DNA of 6,366 nt from Thermodesulfobacteriota bacterium (GCA_030018715.1 JASEHN010000180.1:1-6366), one strand, 5' to 3'. Shown: positions 1 through 6,019, numbered from the stretch's first letter. The notes: generated by a model from the letters alone, not told the origin. A program made the numbers and translations.

Positions 1-122
1 TAAAAATCACCTGGCTAACCCTGGACGTTCAAATAGCAACGGATTCATTTCAATAAGACCGTCTGGTCTTTCAAGCCTTCCGGCCTTGAACCCATCCACC
101 TCCGTATGGAAAAGTAGATTCC
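1..122. other. Non-coding tail downstream of the SDR gene
   Basis: This stretch follows the last gene of the cluster and is cut by the window edge. I see no recognisable gene. One minus-strand frame stays open across it and stops with TGA at 7-9, but its only possible starts (such as GTG at 97-99) have no properly spaced SD, and the roughly 30-residue product resembles nothing I know. Two small hairpins lie here and are listed separately. It may be the 3' untranslated end of the operon or the leader of a gene outside the window. Confidence 0.5.
55..70 (-). terminator. Small hairpin, possible weak terminator after the SDR gene
   Basis: A perfect 6-bp inverted repeat (arms 55-60 and 65-70, AAGACC/GGTCTT, 4-nt loop) lies about 50 bases after the SDR stop codon. 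On the minus strand it is followed by ATTGAAAT rather than a real U-run, so it is a poor intrinsic terminator by rule. A second imperfect hairpin with 6-bp outer arms TTCAAG/CTTGAA lies at 70-90, immediately before it in transcription order. Position after the last gene is the main argument for a role in 3'-end formation. Confidence 0.25.
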
Positions 123-893
123 TTAACGGAGATACCGTCCCCCATTCACATCGAGGGTAATACCTGTGATAAAACTGGATTCATCGGATGCCAAAAAAAC
201 GACCACGGAAGCGACTTCCTCGGGGGTCCCCAAACGACCAAGGGGGATAGCAGAAAGAACCTCCCTTCTTTCTTCCTCACCTTTAGCCTCCCAGAGCCCT
301 TGAATCCGATCACCGGTCAACGTCACGGTGGGAGCTATGGCATTCACCCGGATTCCCGACTTCCCCCAGTCATAGGCCAGCTGGCGGGTCAGACCTTCCA
401 CCCCGGCCTTGGCCGCTACGTATTGGACACCGGCCAACGATGCCCTCCAGTGTCCCGCTAAGGCAGACATGTTGACGATCACCCCTTTCCCCTGCTTGGC
501 CATCTCTGGGATCACCGCCTGGCAGCAGAGGAAGGTCCCTTTTAGGTTCACGTCAACTACAAGGTTCCAGTCCTTCTCCCGAATCTCCTCAAGAACGTGG
601 GGTGTATGAAGGGCACCCCCGGCATTGTTGACCAGGATGTCGACGCTCCCCCATAGCGACTTCACCTCCTTGACGAGAGCTTGCACTTCGTCCAACTTCG
701 TTACATCCCCTCTTCTCCCTGCCGCGCGCTCCCCATTAGGATTAATCTCCTTGGCAGCAGCGATCACTGCCTTTTCGTTGACGTCCATCAATAGCAGCTG
801 GGCTCCTTCCCGGTAAAGGGCTTTGGCGATCGCCAGACCCATGCCCTGGGCTGCACCTGTAACGATAGCATTCCGATTCAAAAGACGTTGCAA
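123..893 (-). CDS. SDR-family NAD(P)-dependent oxidoreductase
   Basis: A 256-residue classical short-chain dehydrogenase/reductase, full length for the family and probably cytoplasmic. The Rossmann motif TGAAQGMG is at 12-19. D37 at the end of the second beta-strand (LLLMDVN) is the acidic residue that usually favours NAD(H) over NADP(H). NNAG is at 89-92. The catalytic set N116, S143, Y158 and K162 (YxxxK) is intact, and the C-terminal family signature ITGITLDVNGG is near 242-252. It should oxidise a secondary alcohol or reduce a ketone; the substrate is unknown, although glucose-dehydrogenase/3-oxoacyl-reductase-like relatives are typical. The start is TTG at 891-893. It is one base after the stop of the Tm-1-like gene and 5 nt after a GGGAGGGAG SD inside that gene's end, so translation is probably coupled. 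It is the last clear gene of the cluster. Confidence 0.93.
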   Translation of the reverse strand: MQRLLNRNAIVTGAAQGMGLAIAKALYREGAQLLLMDVNEKAVIAAAKEINPNGERAAGRRGDVTKLDEVQALVKEVKSLWGSVDILVNNAGGALHTPHVLEEIREKDWNLVVDVNLKGTFLCCQAVIPEMAKQGKGVIVNMSALAGHWRASLAGVQYVAAKAGVEGLTRQLAYDWGKSGIRVNAIAPTVTLTGDRIQGLWEAKGEEERREVLSAIPLGRLGTPEEVASVVVFLASDESSFITGITLDVNGGRYLR

Positions 894-894
894 A

Positions 895-2142
895 TTATCT
901 CCCTCCCTTATCCATGTATTTTTCCATCAAGGACGAAAAGGCCTCTGCTAGCGGATCGATGAACTCCGGATCGTTAATGTGCGCGTCGAGTTCTTGCAGC
1001 GGGATCGAGGGGTGCAAGTGGGCCTTGAGGGCTTCAATAAAGGCCCTATTTCCCTCGGGTTCCCAGTGGGGCAGATTCTCACGGTCGGGGTAGGAGAATC
1101 CCCTCAGGGGAATAAAGACATGGGTCGGTCCTTTGGCTCGGTTGAGTTTTTCCGCCGTGATCTTCCCCACGCTTCGCAGCTCATCCGGACTCAGTCGCAC
1201 TAAAGTCATGTTGGGATTATGGATGATGTATTTCCGGGACTTCAATTCCTTGGACAGGCTGTGAAAGGGGCCCCAAACCGCATAATTGATGGACCCGGGG
1301 GCGACGACCAGGGGGATTCCCAGTTCACCCGCCGCTTCCAATCGCTCTTCTCGAGGATCGCTGTGCAGACCCCCGACGAAGCGGTCTCCAATCTCATGCA
1401 GGTTCAGGTCCAGAACTCCCTGAAAAGCACCCTCGCGGATCAGCTCTTCCATGGCGATTCCGCCGGTACCATTTTGATGAAAGGTAACCACCTCGTATCC
1501 TCGCCGCTCCACGATCGCCTTCACCCGCAAGGCCCCGGGTGTTGTGGTTCCCAGCATGGACAGGGCCACCGGAATACCCCGGGGTTTCATCTCTACTTCA
1601 TCCCCTGTCTCGACCATACCGCAGATGGCCCCCACCGCATTGGCCAGGATCCGCCGGATCAAAAAATTGAGCCCCTGGAGATCAACGATGGAATGCATCA
1701 TGGTAATATCCTTGGTGCCGACGTAGGGGCCGAAAGTAGCCTTGCCCGAGGCGACCGTCGAGACCAGAAGTTTGGGCATCCCCCGAGGAGCGCTCCGCAT
1801 GGCCGAGGCGCAGATATCCGTTCCCTGCCCTCCGCCGAGCCCCAGGATCCCGTGAAAGGCCCCTTGCCGGAGGAGTTCCTGCGTCTTGGCGGTAACTCCC
1901 GTGATCATCGTTTCAATGCACTTTCCCTTATCCCCTATCGCCAAGAGGCTTGCTAAATCGGCGACCCCGGCTGCCCGGGCGACTTCCTGCCGGGTGACAT
2001 CCGGAGGCGTCCGGGGGTCCTTCAAGATCCCCGCATCCAGGAGAAGGACTTTGAAGCCTCTGCGAGTGATCAGATCTCGGCAGAATAAAAGCTCCTCCTC
2101 TTTCGTGTCCATCGTTCCGATCAGAAGAATCGTTTTATCCAT
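895..2142 (-). CDS. Tm-1-like (UPF0261) ATP-binding domain protein
   Basis: A 415-residue protein with the two-part layout of the Tm-1-like/UPF0261 family. The N-terminal half (about 1-180) opens with ILLIGTMDTKEEE at 5-17 and contains the glycine-rich GILGLGGGQGTD (98-109) followed by LVSTVASGKATFGPYVGTKDITMMHSIVD (126-154), the family's most recognisable block and probable nucleotide-binding region. The C-terminal half (about 188-410) opens with IPVALSMLGTTTPGA and carries FHQNGTGGIAME (221-232), LDLNLHEI and VVAPGSINY, typical of the family's second domain. The family is named after the tomato Tm-1 virus-resistance protein, whose N-terminal domain binds ATP; to my knowledge no enzymatic reaction is established for bacterial members. 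No signal peptide or membrane segment is visible. The ATG start has AAGGAG about 4 nt upstream. It follows the GHMP kinase by 84 bases and is coupled to the SDR gene, so a role in the same catabolic route is inferred. Confidence 0.92.
   Translation of the reverse strand: MDKTILLIGTMDTKEEELLFCRDLITRRGFKVLLLDAGILKDPRTPPDVTRQEVARAAGVADLASLLAIGDKGKCIETMITGVTAKTQELLRQGAFHGILGLGGGQGTDICASAMRSAPRGMPKLLVSTVASGKATFGPYVGTKDITMMHSIVDLQGLNFLIRRILANAVGAICGMVETGDEVEMKPRGIPVALSMLGTTTPGALRVKAIVERRGYEVVTFHQNGTGGIAMEELIREGAFQGVLDLNLHEIGDRFVGGLHSDPREERLEAAGELGIPLVVAPGSINYAVWGPFHSLSKELKSRKYIIHNPNMTLVRLSPDELRSVGKITAEKLNRAKGPTHVFIPLRGFSYPDRENLPHWEPEGNRAFIEALKAHLHPSIPLQELDAHINDPEFIDPLAEAFSSLMEKYMDKGGR
899..907 (-). 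promoter_or_regulatory. Shine-Dalgarno site of the SDR gene, inside the upstream gene
   Basis: On the minus strand this reads GGGAGGGAG and sits within the last codons of the Tm-1-like gene, 5 nt upstream of the TTG at 891-893. It decides the start of the SDR gene, because no ATG is available upstream of the TGAAQG motif in that frame. The stop of one gene (895-897) and the start of the next are one base apart, the usual layout for terminating ribosomes to re-initiate. Confidence 0.75.
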
Positions 2143-2230
2143 GACTCTCCTTTTTCTTCAAACCCCTTTCCATGAGATGCCCATCCAGTCGTCCCAGAAC
2201 ATTATACTCCGGATTCCATTTCCCTTTTAA
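2143..2230 (-). promoter_or_regulatory. Candidate internal promoter in front of the Tm-1-like and SDR genes
   Basis: The gap between the GHMP kinase and Tm-1-like genes contains a perfect TATAAT (minus strand, 2201-2206). An 18-bp spacer separates it from TTAAAA (2225-2230), a 4/6 match to the -35 consensus that overlaps the kinase stop codon. Transcription would begin near 2194, leaving a leader of about 50 nt. This would give the last two genes expression independent of the upstream genes. The same TATAAT overlaps the start of a 14-codon mini-ORF, so the two readings compete. Confidence 0.35.
2158..2202 (-). CDS. Possible Trp-rich 14-residue mini-ORF
   Basis: ATG at 2200-2202 is preceded by GGAG (2207-2210) at 4 nt and opens a 14-codon frame, MFWDDWMGISWKGV, ending in TGA at 2158-2160. 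Three of the 14 residues are tryptophan, which recalls leader peptides. However, no attenuator-type hairpin or U-run follows before the Tm-1-like start, and the ATG can equally be explained as part of the TATAAT box. It is recorded as a weak candidate only. Confidence 0.12.
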   Translation of the reverse strand: MFWDDWMGISWKGV

Positions 2231-3156
2231 TTCACCCCCAACCTCGACCGAAGGGCCTGGAACCCTTTTGCCTCAATCGCCGAAGCCACCTTCTCCTGTA
2301 AATCGATCCCTGGTGTCAGGGCCAGCATGCAGCCGCCACCTCCCGAACCGGTGAGCTTGGTTCCCCAAGCCCCCGCGCTCCGACTTAGATCAATCAAAAG
2401 ATCCATCTCCGGGCATGAGATCTCCGCTTCTCTCAGCAGCGACTGATTCCGGTCCATCAGGCGGCCGATTTCCTCCAGGTCGAAGGCTTCGATCCTGGCC
2501 ATCGCCTCTTCGGCGATCTGTTGCGCCCTCTGCAGCATGCGCCCGTACCGGTCGGGGGAGTTCTTTTTTCTCTCCGCCAACGCTGAAAGCAGGGCCTTGG
2601 TATTGGCAATGATCCCCGTGTCTCCGATGACAACCTCAACCGGTTCTTTTAGTCGCATCTTCCGCACCACGTTCGGTTCCCCCCGGGTGAGGCAGATAAT
2701 CCCGCCGTAGGTGGAGACGGTATTATCGATACCGCTCGTCGTAGGCCCGTGGTAGGCGATTTCGGCCTGGTAAGCGGCGGCGTTGACTTCATCATCGGTC
2801 AAGCGGAGGTTAAATTCCTCGGAGAGGGCCCGCACGATGGCCACCGAACTCGCCCCCGTTGCCCCGATTCCGCTCATGGCCGGGAGATCTCCGCTGAGCA
2901 GAATCCGGAGATGTTCCGGGCGGAAACGCAGGTGCTTGAAGATCCTTTCCAGGGATTCGATCTGCATCCCCTTTTTTTCTTCTTTATAACCTTTGGCCTC
3001 CCGGCGTTCATCCCTGATTTCCCAGCCTCCGGAAGCGGACTGAAAAACTTGCGCGTCGGCCGTCATCGATAAGGCGGAAGCGATGACCGGGATGCCGAAG
3101 ACAGCGAACATATCGCCGAACAGAATGGTTTTGCCATACCCGATTCCCTTGCCCAA
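2227..3156 (-). CDS. GHMP-family small-molecule kinase, mevalonate-kinase-like
   Basis: A 309-residue GHMP kinase, about the usual length for bacterial mevalonate kinases. Numbered from the chosen TTG start, motif 1 is GKTILFGDMFAVFG (8-21), clearly related to GKVILFGEHAVVYG of mevalonate kinase but with Asp-Met for Glu-His. The ATP-binding motif 2 is PAMSGIGATGASSVA (92-106). HGPTTSGIDNTVSTYGG (136-152) holds the probable catalytic D144. Motif 3 is KLTGSGGGGCMLAL (267-280). These predict ATP-dependent phosphorylation of a hydroxyl on a small metabolite. No other mevalonate-pathway gene is in view and the neighbours are hydrolases and dehydrogenases, so the substrate may be a pathway intermediate rather than mevalonate. 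The frame is open eight codons further upstream to another TTG (3178-3180), but AGGAGGG at 3162-3168 lies inside that extension and 5 nt before TTG 3154-3156, which is therefore preferred. Confidence 0.88.
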   Translation of the reverse strand: MGKGIGYGKTILFGDMFAVFGIPVIASALSMTADAQVFQSASGGWEIRDERREAKGYKEEKKGMQIESLERIFKHLRFRPEHLRILLSGDLPAMSGIGATGASSVAIVRALSEEFNLRLTDDEVNAAAYQAEIAYHGPTTSGIDNTVSTYGGIICLTRGEPNVVRKMRLKEPVEVVIGDTGIIANTKALLSALAERKKNSPDRYGRMLQRAQQIAEEAMARIEAFDLEEIGRLMDRNQSLLREAEISCPEMDLLIDLSRSAGAWGTKLTGSGGGGCMLALTPGIDLQEKVASAIEAKGFQALRSRLGVN

Positions 3157-3161
3157 AGCGT

Positions 3162-3168
3162 CCCTCCT
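3162..3168 (-). promoter_or_regulatory. Strong Shine-Dalgarno site that fixes the GHMP kinase start
   Basis: On the minus strand this reads AGGAGGG, separated by 5 nt (ACGCT) from TTG at 3154-3156. A longer reading from TTG 3178-3180 would translate this SD as Arg-Arg-Asp and has no SD of its own, because a 13-bp hairpin occupies the space upstream. The short start places the conserved GKTILFG motif at residue 8, as expected in mevalonate kinases. Confidence 0.75.
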
Positions 3169-3178
3169 GATTCGTATC

Positions 3179-3208
3179 AATTTAGCGGTTTGGAAAAACC
3201 GCTAAATT
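3179..3208 (-). repeat. Perfect 13-bp inverted repeat (hairpin) just upstream of the kinase SD
   Basis: Arms 3179-3191 and 3196-3208 (AATTTAGCGGTTT and its exact reverse complement) enclose a 4-nt loop. In the minus-strand transcript the hairpin ends about 10 nt before the AGGAGGG site. It is not followed by a proper U-run on either strand, although the arms end in AAATT/AATTT, so it could act as a bidirectional terminator-like element. Alternatives are an mRNA-stabilising 5' hairpin for the kinase message or a DNA-binding palindrome. The structure itself is certain; its role is not. Confidence 0.8.
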
Positions 3209-3263
3209 CCATTGAAAAATTGAAAATTGTAAAATGAAAATGTAATTGGAGAAAATGGTCTTC

Positions 3264-3293
3264 ATTATTAAATTTGCAACTGAAATTTTGCAA
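3264..3293 (-). promoter_or_regulatory. Weak candidate promoter for the GHMP kinase gene
   Basis: On the minus strand TTGCAA (3288-3293, 4/6 to -35) is followed after 18 bp by AATAAT (3264-3269, 5/6 to -10). Initiation near 3257 would give a leader of about 100 nt that includes the 13-bp hairpin. The imperfect TTGCAA dyad overlaps the -35 box, as an operator would. In such AT-rich DNA chance matches are common, so confidence is low. Confidence 0.3.
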
Positions 3294-3322
3294 TTTACAC
3301 TGAAGTTTAGCCTACCCTGTCC

Positions 3323-4414
3323 TCAAAAAGGTCTCGAGGTGGGGTCATTCGGTTTCACCACCACTTTCACGGCTCCCCCGATTCTATCCCGGAACGTTTT
3401 GAACCCTTCTTCTATTTCCGACAAGGGGAAGGAATGGGTAATGAGAGGTTTCAGATCCACTCGGCCTGAGGCGAGCAAAGAGACCGCCCTTCCGCAGTTA
3501 CCCCATCCTTCGCCCCGTACTGTGTAGATGGATTTGTTATCCTTCGCTAGCGACGCAAAATCCGCGCTTACCAGATCTTCCGGAAACCCGAGTAGCAATA
3601 TTTTGCCCATCCGCTTGGCCATGGCAATAGCTATCTGCAAGCCCTGGGCACTCCCCGAGCATTCAATGACCAGGTGGGCGCCGATGCCTCCTGTCTCCTC
3701 CCGGACCACAGAGACAGGGTCCTCCCTGTTCACGTCGATGAGGCGATCGGCCCCCAGGGCCGAGCCGACTTGAAGACGAGAGGCCCGGGTGCCGATCAAG
3801 TAGACCTTCTGAGCACACAAGGCTTTGGCCACTTCCACGGAGATCAGTCCCAAAGGGCCAGGGCCGATCACCGCCACTTGATCGCCGATAATGTAGCCAC
3901 CGATCGTTTCAAAGCCGTATAGGACGCATCCCAGGTTGGTAATCAAGGATGCTTCCTCGAAACCGATAGAATCCGGGATCGAGTAGACCGTATTTACATG
4001 GTTGACTACATATTGGGCGAATCCGCCGTTGGTCGTAAAGCCGTTCGCCCGGTGACCTTTTTCACGTTTCCCGTAGTTGAGGCAGGAAGTGTAATTTCCC
4101 CGCCGGCAATTGCGGCAACGCCCACACCCGTAATGAGCCTCCACCGCCACCCGGTCGCCGATCTGGAACTCATCCACGGTCTCCCCTTTCGCCGCAATCA
4201 CCCCGGAGTATTCATGGCCGGGGATGAATTCGCCATAAGGGGGCTGGCCGGGCCAGGGCTTAGCGAGCAAGCTCACATCGCTGCTGCAAATGGCAGCGGA
4301 AGCGACCTGGATCAGGACGTCTGCGGGTCCCGGTTTGGGTGTTTCCACCTCCCTCACCGCCAGAACATTAGGGGACATCAGCACGGCAGCCTTCATCTTC
4401 TCCGGAATTTTCAT
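3323..4414 (-). CDS. Zinc-dependent medium-chain alcohol/polyol dehydrogenase
   Basis: A 363-residue medium-chain dehydrogenase (MDR superfamily), full length. The GroES-like N-terminal domain has catalytic-zinc residues C43 (AICSSDV) and H67-E68 (PGHEYSG), with E155 in the region that often supplies the further ligand. Structural-zinc cysteines C97, C100, C103 and C111 (CGRCRNCRRGNYTSC) are all present. The Rossmann loop is GPGPLGL at 184-190. After the next strand the sequence is YLIGTRASRL, lacking the acidic residue typical of NAD-specific enzymes; the basic R210/R213 might favour NADP. The overall pattern is that of the sorbitol/threonine/2,3-butanediol dehydrogenase groups, so oxidation of a secondary alcohol or polyol is likely, with the substrate open. 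The ATG has GGAGGAG about 8 nt upstream. It follows the creatininase-family gene by 87 bases and is probably co-transcribed with it. Confidence 0.93.
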   Translation of the reverse strand: MKIPEKMKAAVLMSPNVLAVREVETPKPGPADVLIQVASAAICSSDVSLLAKPWPGQPPYGEFIPGHEYSGVIAAKGETVDEFQIGDRVAVEAHYGCGRCRNCRRGNYTSCLNYGKREKGHRANGFTTNGGFAQYVVNHVNTVYSIPDSIGFEEASLITNLGCVLYGFETIGGYIIGDQVAVIGPGPLGLISVEVAKALCAQKVYLIGTRASRLQVGSALGADRLIDVNREDPVSVVREETGGIGAHLVIECSGSAQGLQIAIAMAKRMGKILLLGFPEDLVSADFASLAKDNKSIYTVRGEGWGNCGRAVSLLASGRVDLKPLITHSFPLSEIEEGFKTFRDRIGGAVKVVVKPNDPTSRPF

Positions 4415-4501
4415 CTATTTCTCTCCTCCAAATTGATCAAGGGGCAGGTCTCGCTCCTACCTCAGGAAAATCCGCCCTGTAGAGGTTTTTAAGGACCTCC
4501 T

Positions 4502-5359
4502 TCAGGCTCGGTTGTTGAACTCCCGGTTGGTTGCCTGGATGGAAAATTTTTTCACCTCTTCCAGGAAAGCTGCCAGATGTTCGGCGCTGTGTTCGAAGTA
4601 TTTCAGCCCCTTTTCCTTGGTCCCCCGGAAAGGATTACCGATGGTGGAGGTTTCGGAGTACTCGTGATGTTCCATGGGAACCCACGCCTGCTCCGTCTCC
4701 ATGAATTCCACCATTCCGGAGCCATCCTTTTTGGAGAAGGCCGGCCCCATCCATTGCGGGGCATGGGTACGGTCTTGAACGGCTGCTTTCATATCCACCA
4801 AGGTTTCATCGTAAGCGAGGCAGGTCGAAGTTTCGATCTCTCCGGAATGCCAGCCAGGAGTTTCCTCCGGAGGCCCTTCGATGATCCCTTTCAGGGCGTT
4901 ATACTCCCTTTCGGTAGGGGTTTTGTACCAGCAGGTGAAAGCTTCGCTCTCGTAACGGATGCGACGGAGGACTTCGTCCACTACCTTGGAATTGGAACCA
5001 TGGTGAGTGACGAAGACGATCTTGTTGAAACCATGGTAGATGAGGGACTTGCCGATGTCGTAGATGACGCGGCGGTAGGTCTCCCCTGAAAGAGTGATCG
5101 TACCCGTACCGTTTCCCAGTTGATGCATGTGATGGGGCGAATACCCATAAGGGATAATGGGTGTATAGATCACAGAGGCCTTCTTTGAGGCCCGTGTAAC
5201 CACTTCCCAGGTCGTTAAGGCATCACAGCCCAAAGGAATGTGCGCTCCATGTCTCTCCAGGCTTCCCATAGGGACCATGGCAACGTCGCAGGTTCGAAGG
5301 TATTCAGCAACCTCCATATAGCTCATGTCGTGCAGATAAAGCGTCTTTTTGTTACCCAT
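4502..5359 (-). CDS. Creatininase-family metallohydrolase
   Basis: A 285-residue member of the creatininase/amidohydrolase family (creatininase, MftE, FAPy deformylase and inositol-derived ring hydrolases), slightly longer than creatininase itself. The N-terminal metal site is clear: VPMGSLERHGAHIPLGCD (29-46) supplies E35, H37 and D46. The central VTHHGSN (118-123, preceded by V117) corresponds to the usual NGHGGN, keeping H120 as ligand. HSGEIETS (171-178) matches the family HxGExETS with its metal-binding Glu. The enzyme should hydrolyse a cyclic amide or similar C-N/C-C bond using divalent metals in the cytoplasm. Creatinine as substrate cannot be claimed: the family is broad, and the specificity region around 195-250 (PQWMGPAFSKKDGSG, EHHEYSE) is not one I can assign. 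The ATG at 5357-5359 has GGAGG (5365-5369) upstream, and a good promoter lies about 75 bases before it. Confidence 0.9.
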   Translation of the reverse strand: MGNKKTLYLHDMSYMEVAEYLRTCDVAMVPMGSLERHGAHIPLGCDALTTWEVVTRASKKASVIYTPIIPYGYSPHHMHQLGNGTGTITLSGETYRRVIYDIGKSLIYHGFNKIVFVTHHGSNSKVVDEVLRRIRYESEAFTCWYKTPTEREYNALKGIIEGPPEETPGWHSGEIETSTCLAYDETLVDMKAAVQDRTHAPQWMGPAFSKKDGSGMVEFMETEQAWVPMEHHEYSETSTIGNPFRGTKEKGLKYFEHSAEHLAAFLEEVKKFSIQATNREFNNRA

Positions 5360-5432
5360 GATATCCTCCGATTCTTTTGATGGAATTGGCTTCTCCTTGG
5401 CAACCCCGTTTTTTACGGTAATGGTTTTTTGG
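5360..5432 (-). other. 5' leader of the creatininase-family gene
   Basis: About 65 transcribed bases are predicted between the promoter and the ATG. They include GGAGG at 5365-5369 with a 7-nt spacing from the start. Only weak pairings are visible, for instance CCG/CGG around 5405-5417 and ATTC/GAAT around 5370-5390. I see no riboswitch or leader peptide. Confidence 0.35.
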
Positions 5433-5461
5433 AGAATAGTATAATCTCATTTTTCCGTCAA
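5433..5461 (-). promoter_or_regulatory. Sigma-70-type promoter for the creatininase-ADH genes
   Basis: On the minus strand TTGACG (5456-5461, 5/6 to the -35 consensus) and TATTCT (5433-5438, 4/6 to -10) are separated by exactly 17 bp, within an A/T-rich stretch. A second TATACT lies in the spacer. Transcription would start near 5426, about 67 bases before the creatininase ATG. It is the best promoter match in the window and sits immediately after the stop of the shortened amidohydrolase. Confidence 0.6.
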
Positions 5462-5473
5462 TGAGCAAAATGA

Positions 5474-6019
5474 TTAGGCGCTTATATCCAAAAAACCTCT
5501 TCCAGAACCATCAAACGTCATTCCCTGAACCATAAAGGCGTCGAGGAGGGCGTCCGCTTCGTGCAATTCACAGGTAAAACCCTTGAAGCCGAGAGCCCCT
5601 GCCTCCCACAGCCCACGGAGAGCTCCCAAATTAGTAAGGCTCAGGCCACCCAAGAGGCCGAAATCGACCACCGCCCGCTTTTCCAAATAGTTCCTCTTTT
5701 CAACGAACTCCTTGGCTCCAAAAACCTGAGGAACGGTTCGGTGATGGTCGATCACGGTGGTGACCCCTCCTCTGGCGGCTGCTCTGGTTCCGGTGATGAA
5801 ATCCTCTCGATCGGTATAGCCTGGATCCATCATATGAACATGTCCATCAATCGCTCCGGGAAGAAGGTAAAGGCCATGGGCATCGATCACTTCAGGAGGG
5901 TGTTTTTCCAGAGATTGGGTGATCCCGACGATCTTTCCCTCTCGGATATAGAGGACACCCTGGTAGATGCTTTGGGAGTCGACCAGAAGTCCGTTGATGA
6001 TGGCGAGATCTGCTTTCAT
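5474..6019 (-). pseudogene. Shortened hydantoinase/dihydropyrimidinase-like amidohydrolase
   Basis: A 181-residue product of the cyclic amidohydrolase family (hydantoinase, dihydropyrimidinase, allantoinase, dihydroorotase), whose members normally have about 430-480 residues. The N-terminal beta-sandwich part is normal (DLAIINGLLVDS, REGKIVGI, VIDAHGLYLLPGAIDGHVH). The first metal pair is H60/H62 (GHVHMMDPG). GFKGFTCE (144-151) holds K146, the usual carboxylated bridging lysine. Similarity breaks near residue 163; the remaining metal ligands (two His, one Asp) and most of the TIM barrel are missing. The last 18 residues, VQGMTFDGSGRGFLDISA, resemble the normal C-terminal end of the family (VxG...DG...GRGRFL), suggesting a large in-frame internal deletion. 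The product is unlikely to be active. The start ATG 6017-6019 is chosen for GGGAGGT (6026-6032) 6 nt upstream; a longer frame to TTG 6131-6133 lacks an SD. It lies between the M24 and creatininase genes. Confidence 0.72.

Larger units (their letters stand above)
3157..3322. other. AT-rich intergenic segment between the ADH and kinase genes
   Basis: This is the longest gap in the window (166 bases), and it is strikingly AT-rich against GC-rich coding neighbours. It holds a near-tandem series of ATTTTCA/AATTTTCAATTTTTCA-type words (about 3209-3245 on the minus strand). Next comes an imperfect dyad of AAATTTGCAA (3270-3279) with TTGCAATTTA (3288-3297), and at its left end a perfect hairpin. No reading frame with an SD was found. 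It breaks the cluster into two probable transcription units, or carries regulatory signals for the GHMP kinase. Confidence 0.6.

Noticed and set aside
45..95. 16-codon frame starting ATG 93-95 after GGAGG, in the left tail
   Set aside because: The SD-to-start spacing is only 3 nt, the product is tiny and unrecognised, and the frame runs through both hairpins.
1219..1956. 245-residue open frame on the plus strand
   Set aside because: It lies wholly antisense to the Tm-1-like gene, whose family motifs are unmistakable. Its translation shows no recognisable domain and it has no credible SD.
3157..3180. Eight-codon N-terminal extension of the GHMP kinase from TTG 3178-3180
   Set aside because: The strong SD AGGAGGG lies inside the extension and points to TTG 3154-3156; the extended start has only the hairpin upstream.
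3998..4492. 164-residue open frame on the plus strand
   Set aside because: It is antisense to the zinc alcohol dehydrogenase and is a by-product of that gene's codon pattern; no motif is visible.
4480..4501. AGGAGGT...ACCTCT pairing just after the creatininase stop as a terminator
   Set aside because: The stem is only 5-6 bp with an 8-nt loop and no U-run follows; the ADH gene close behind appears co-transcribed.
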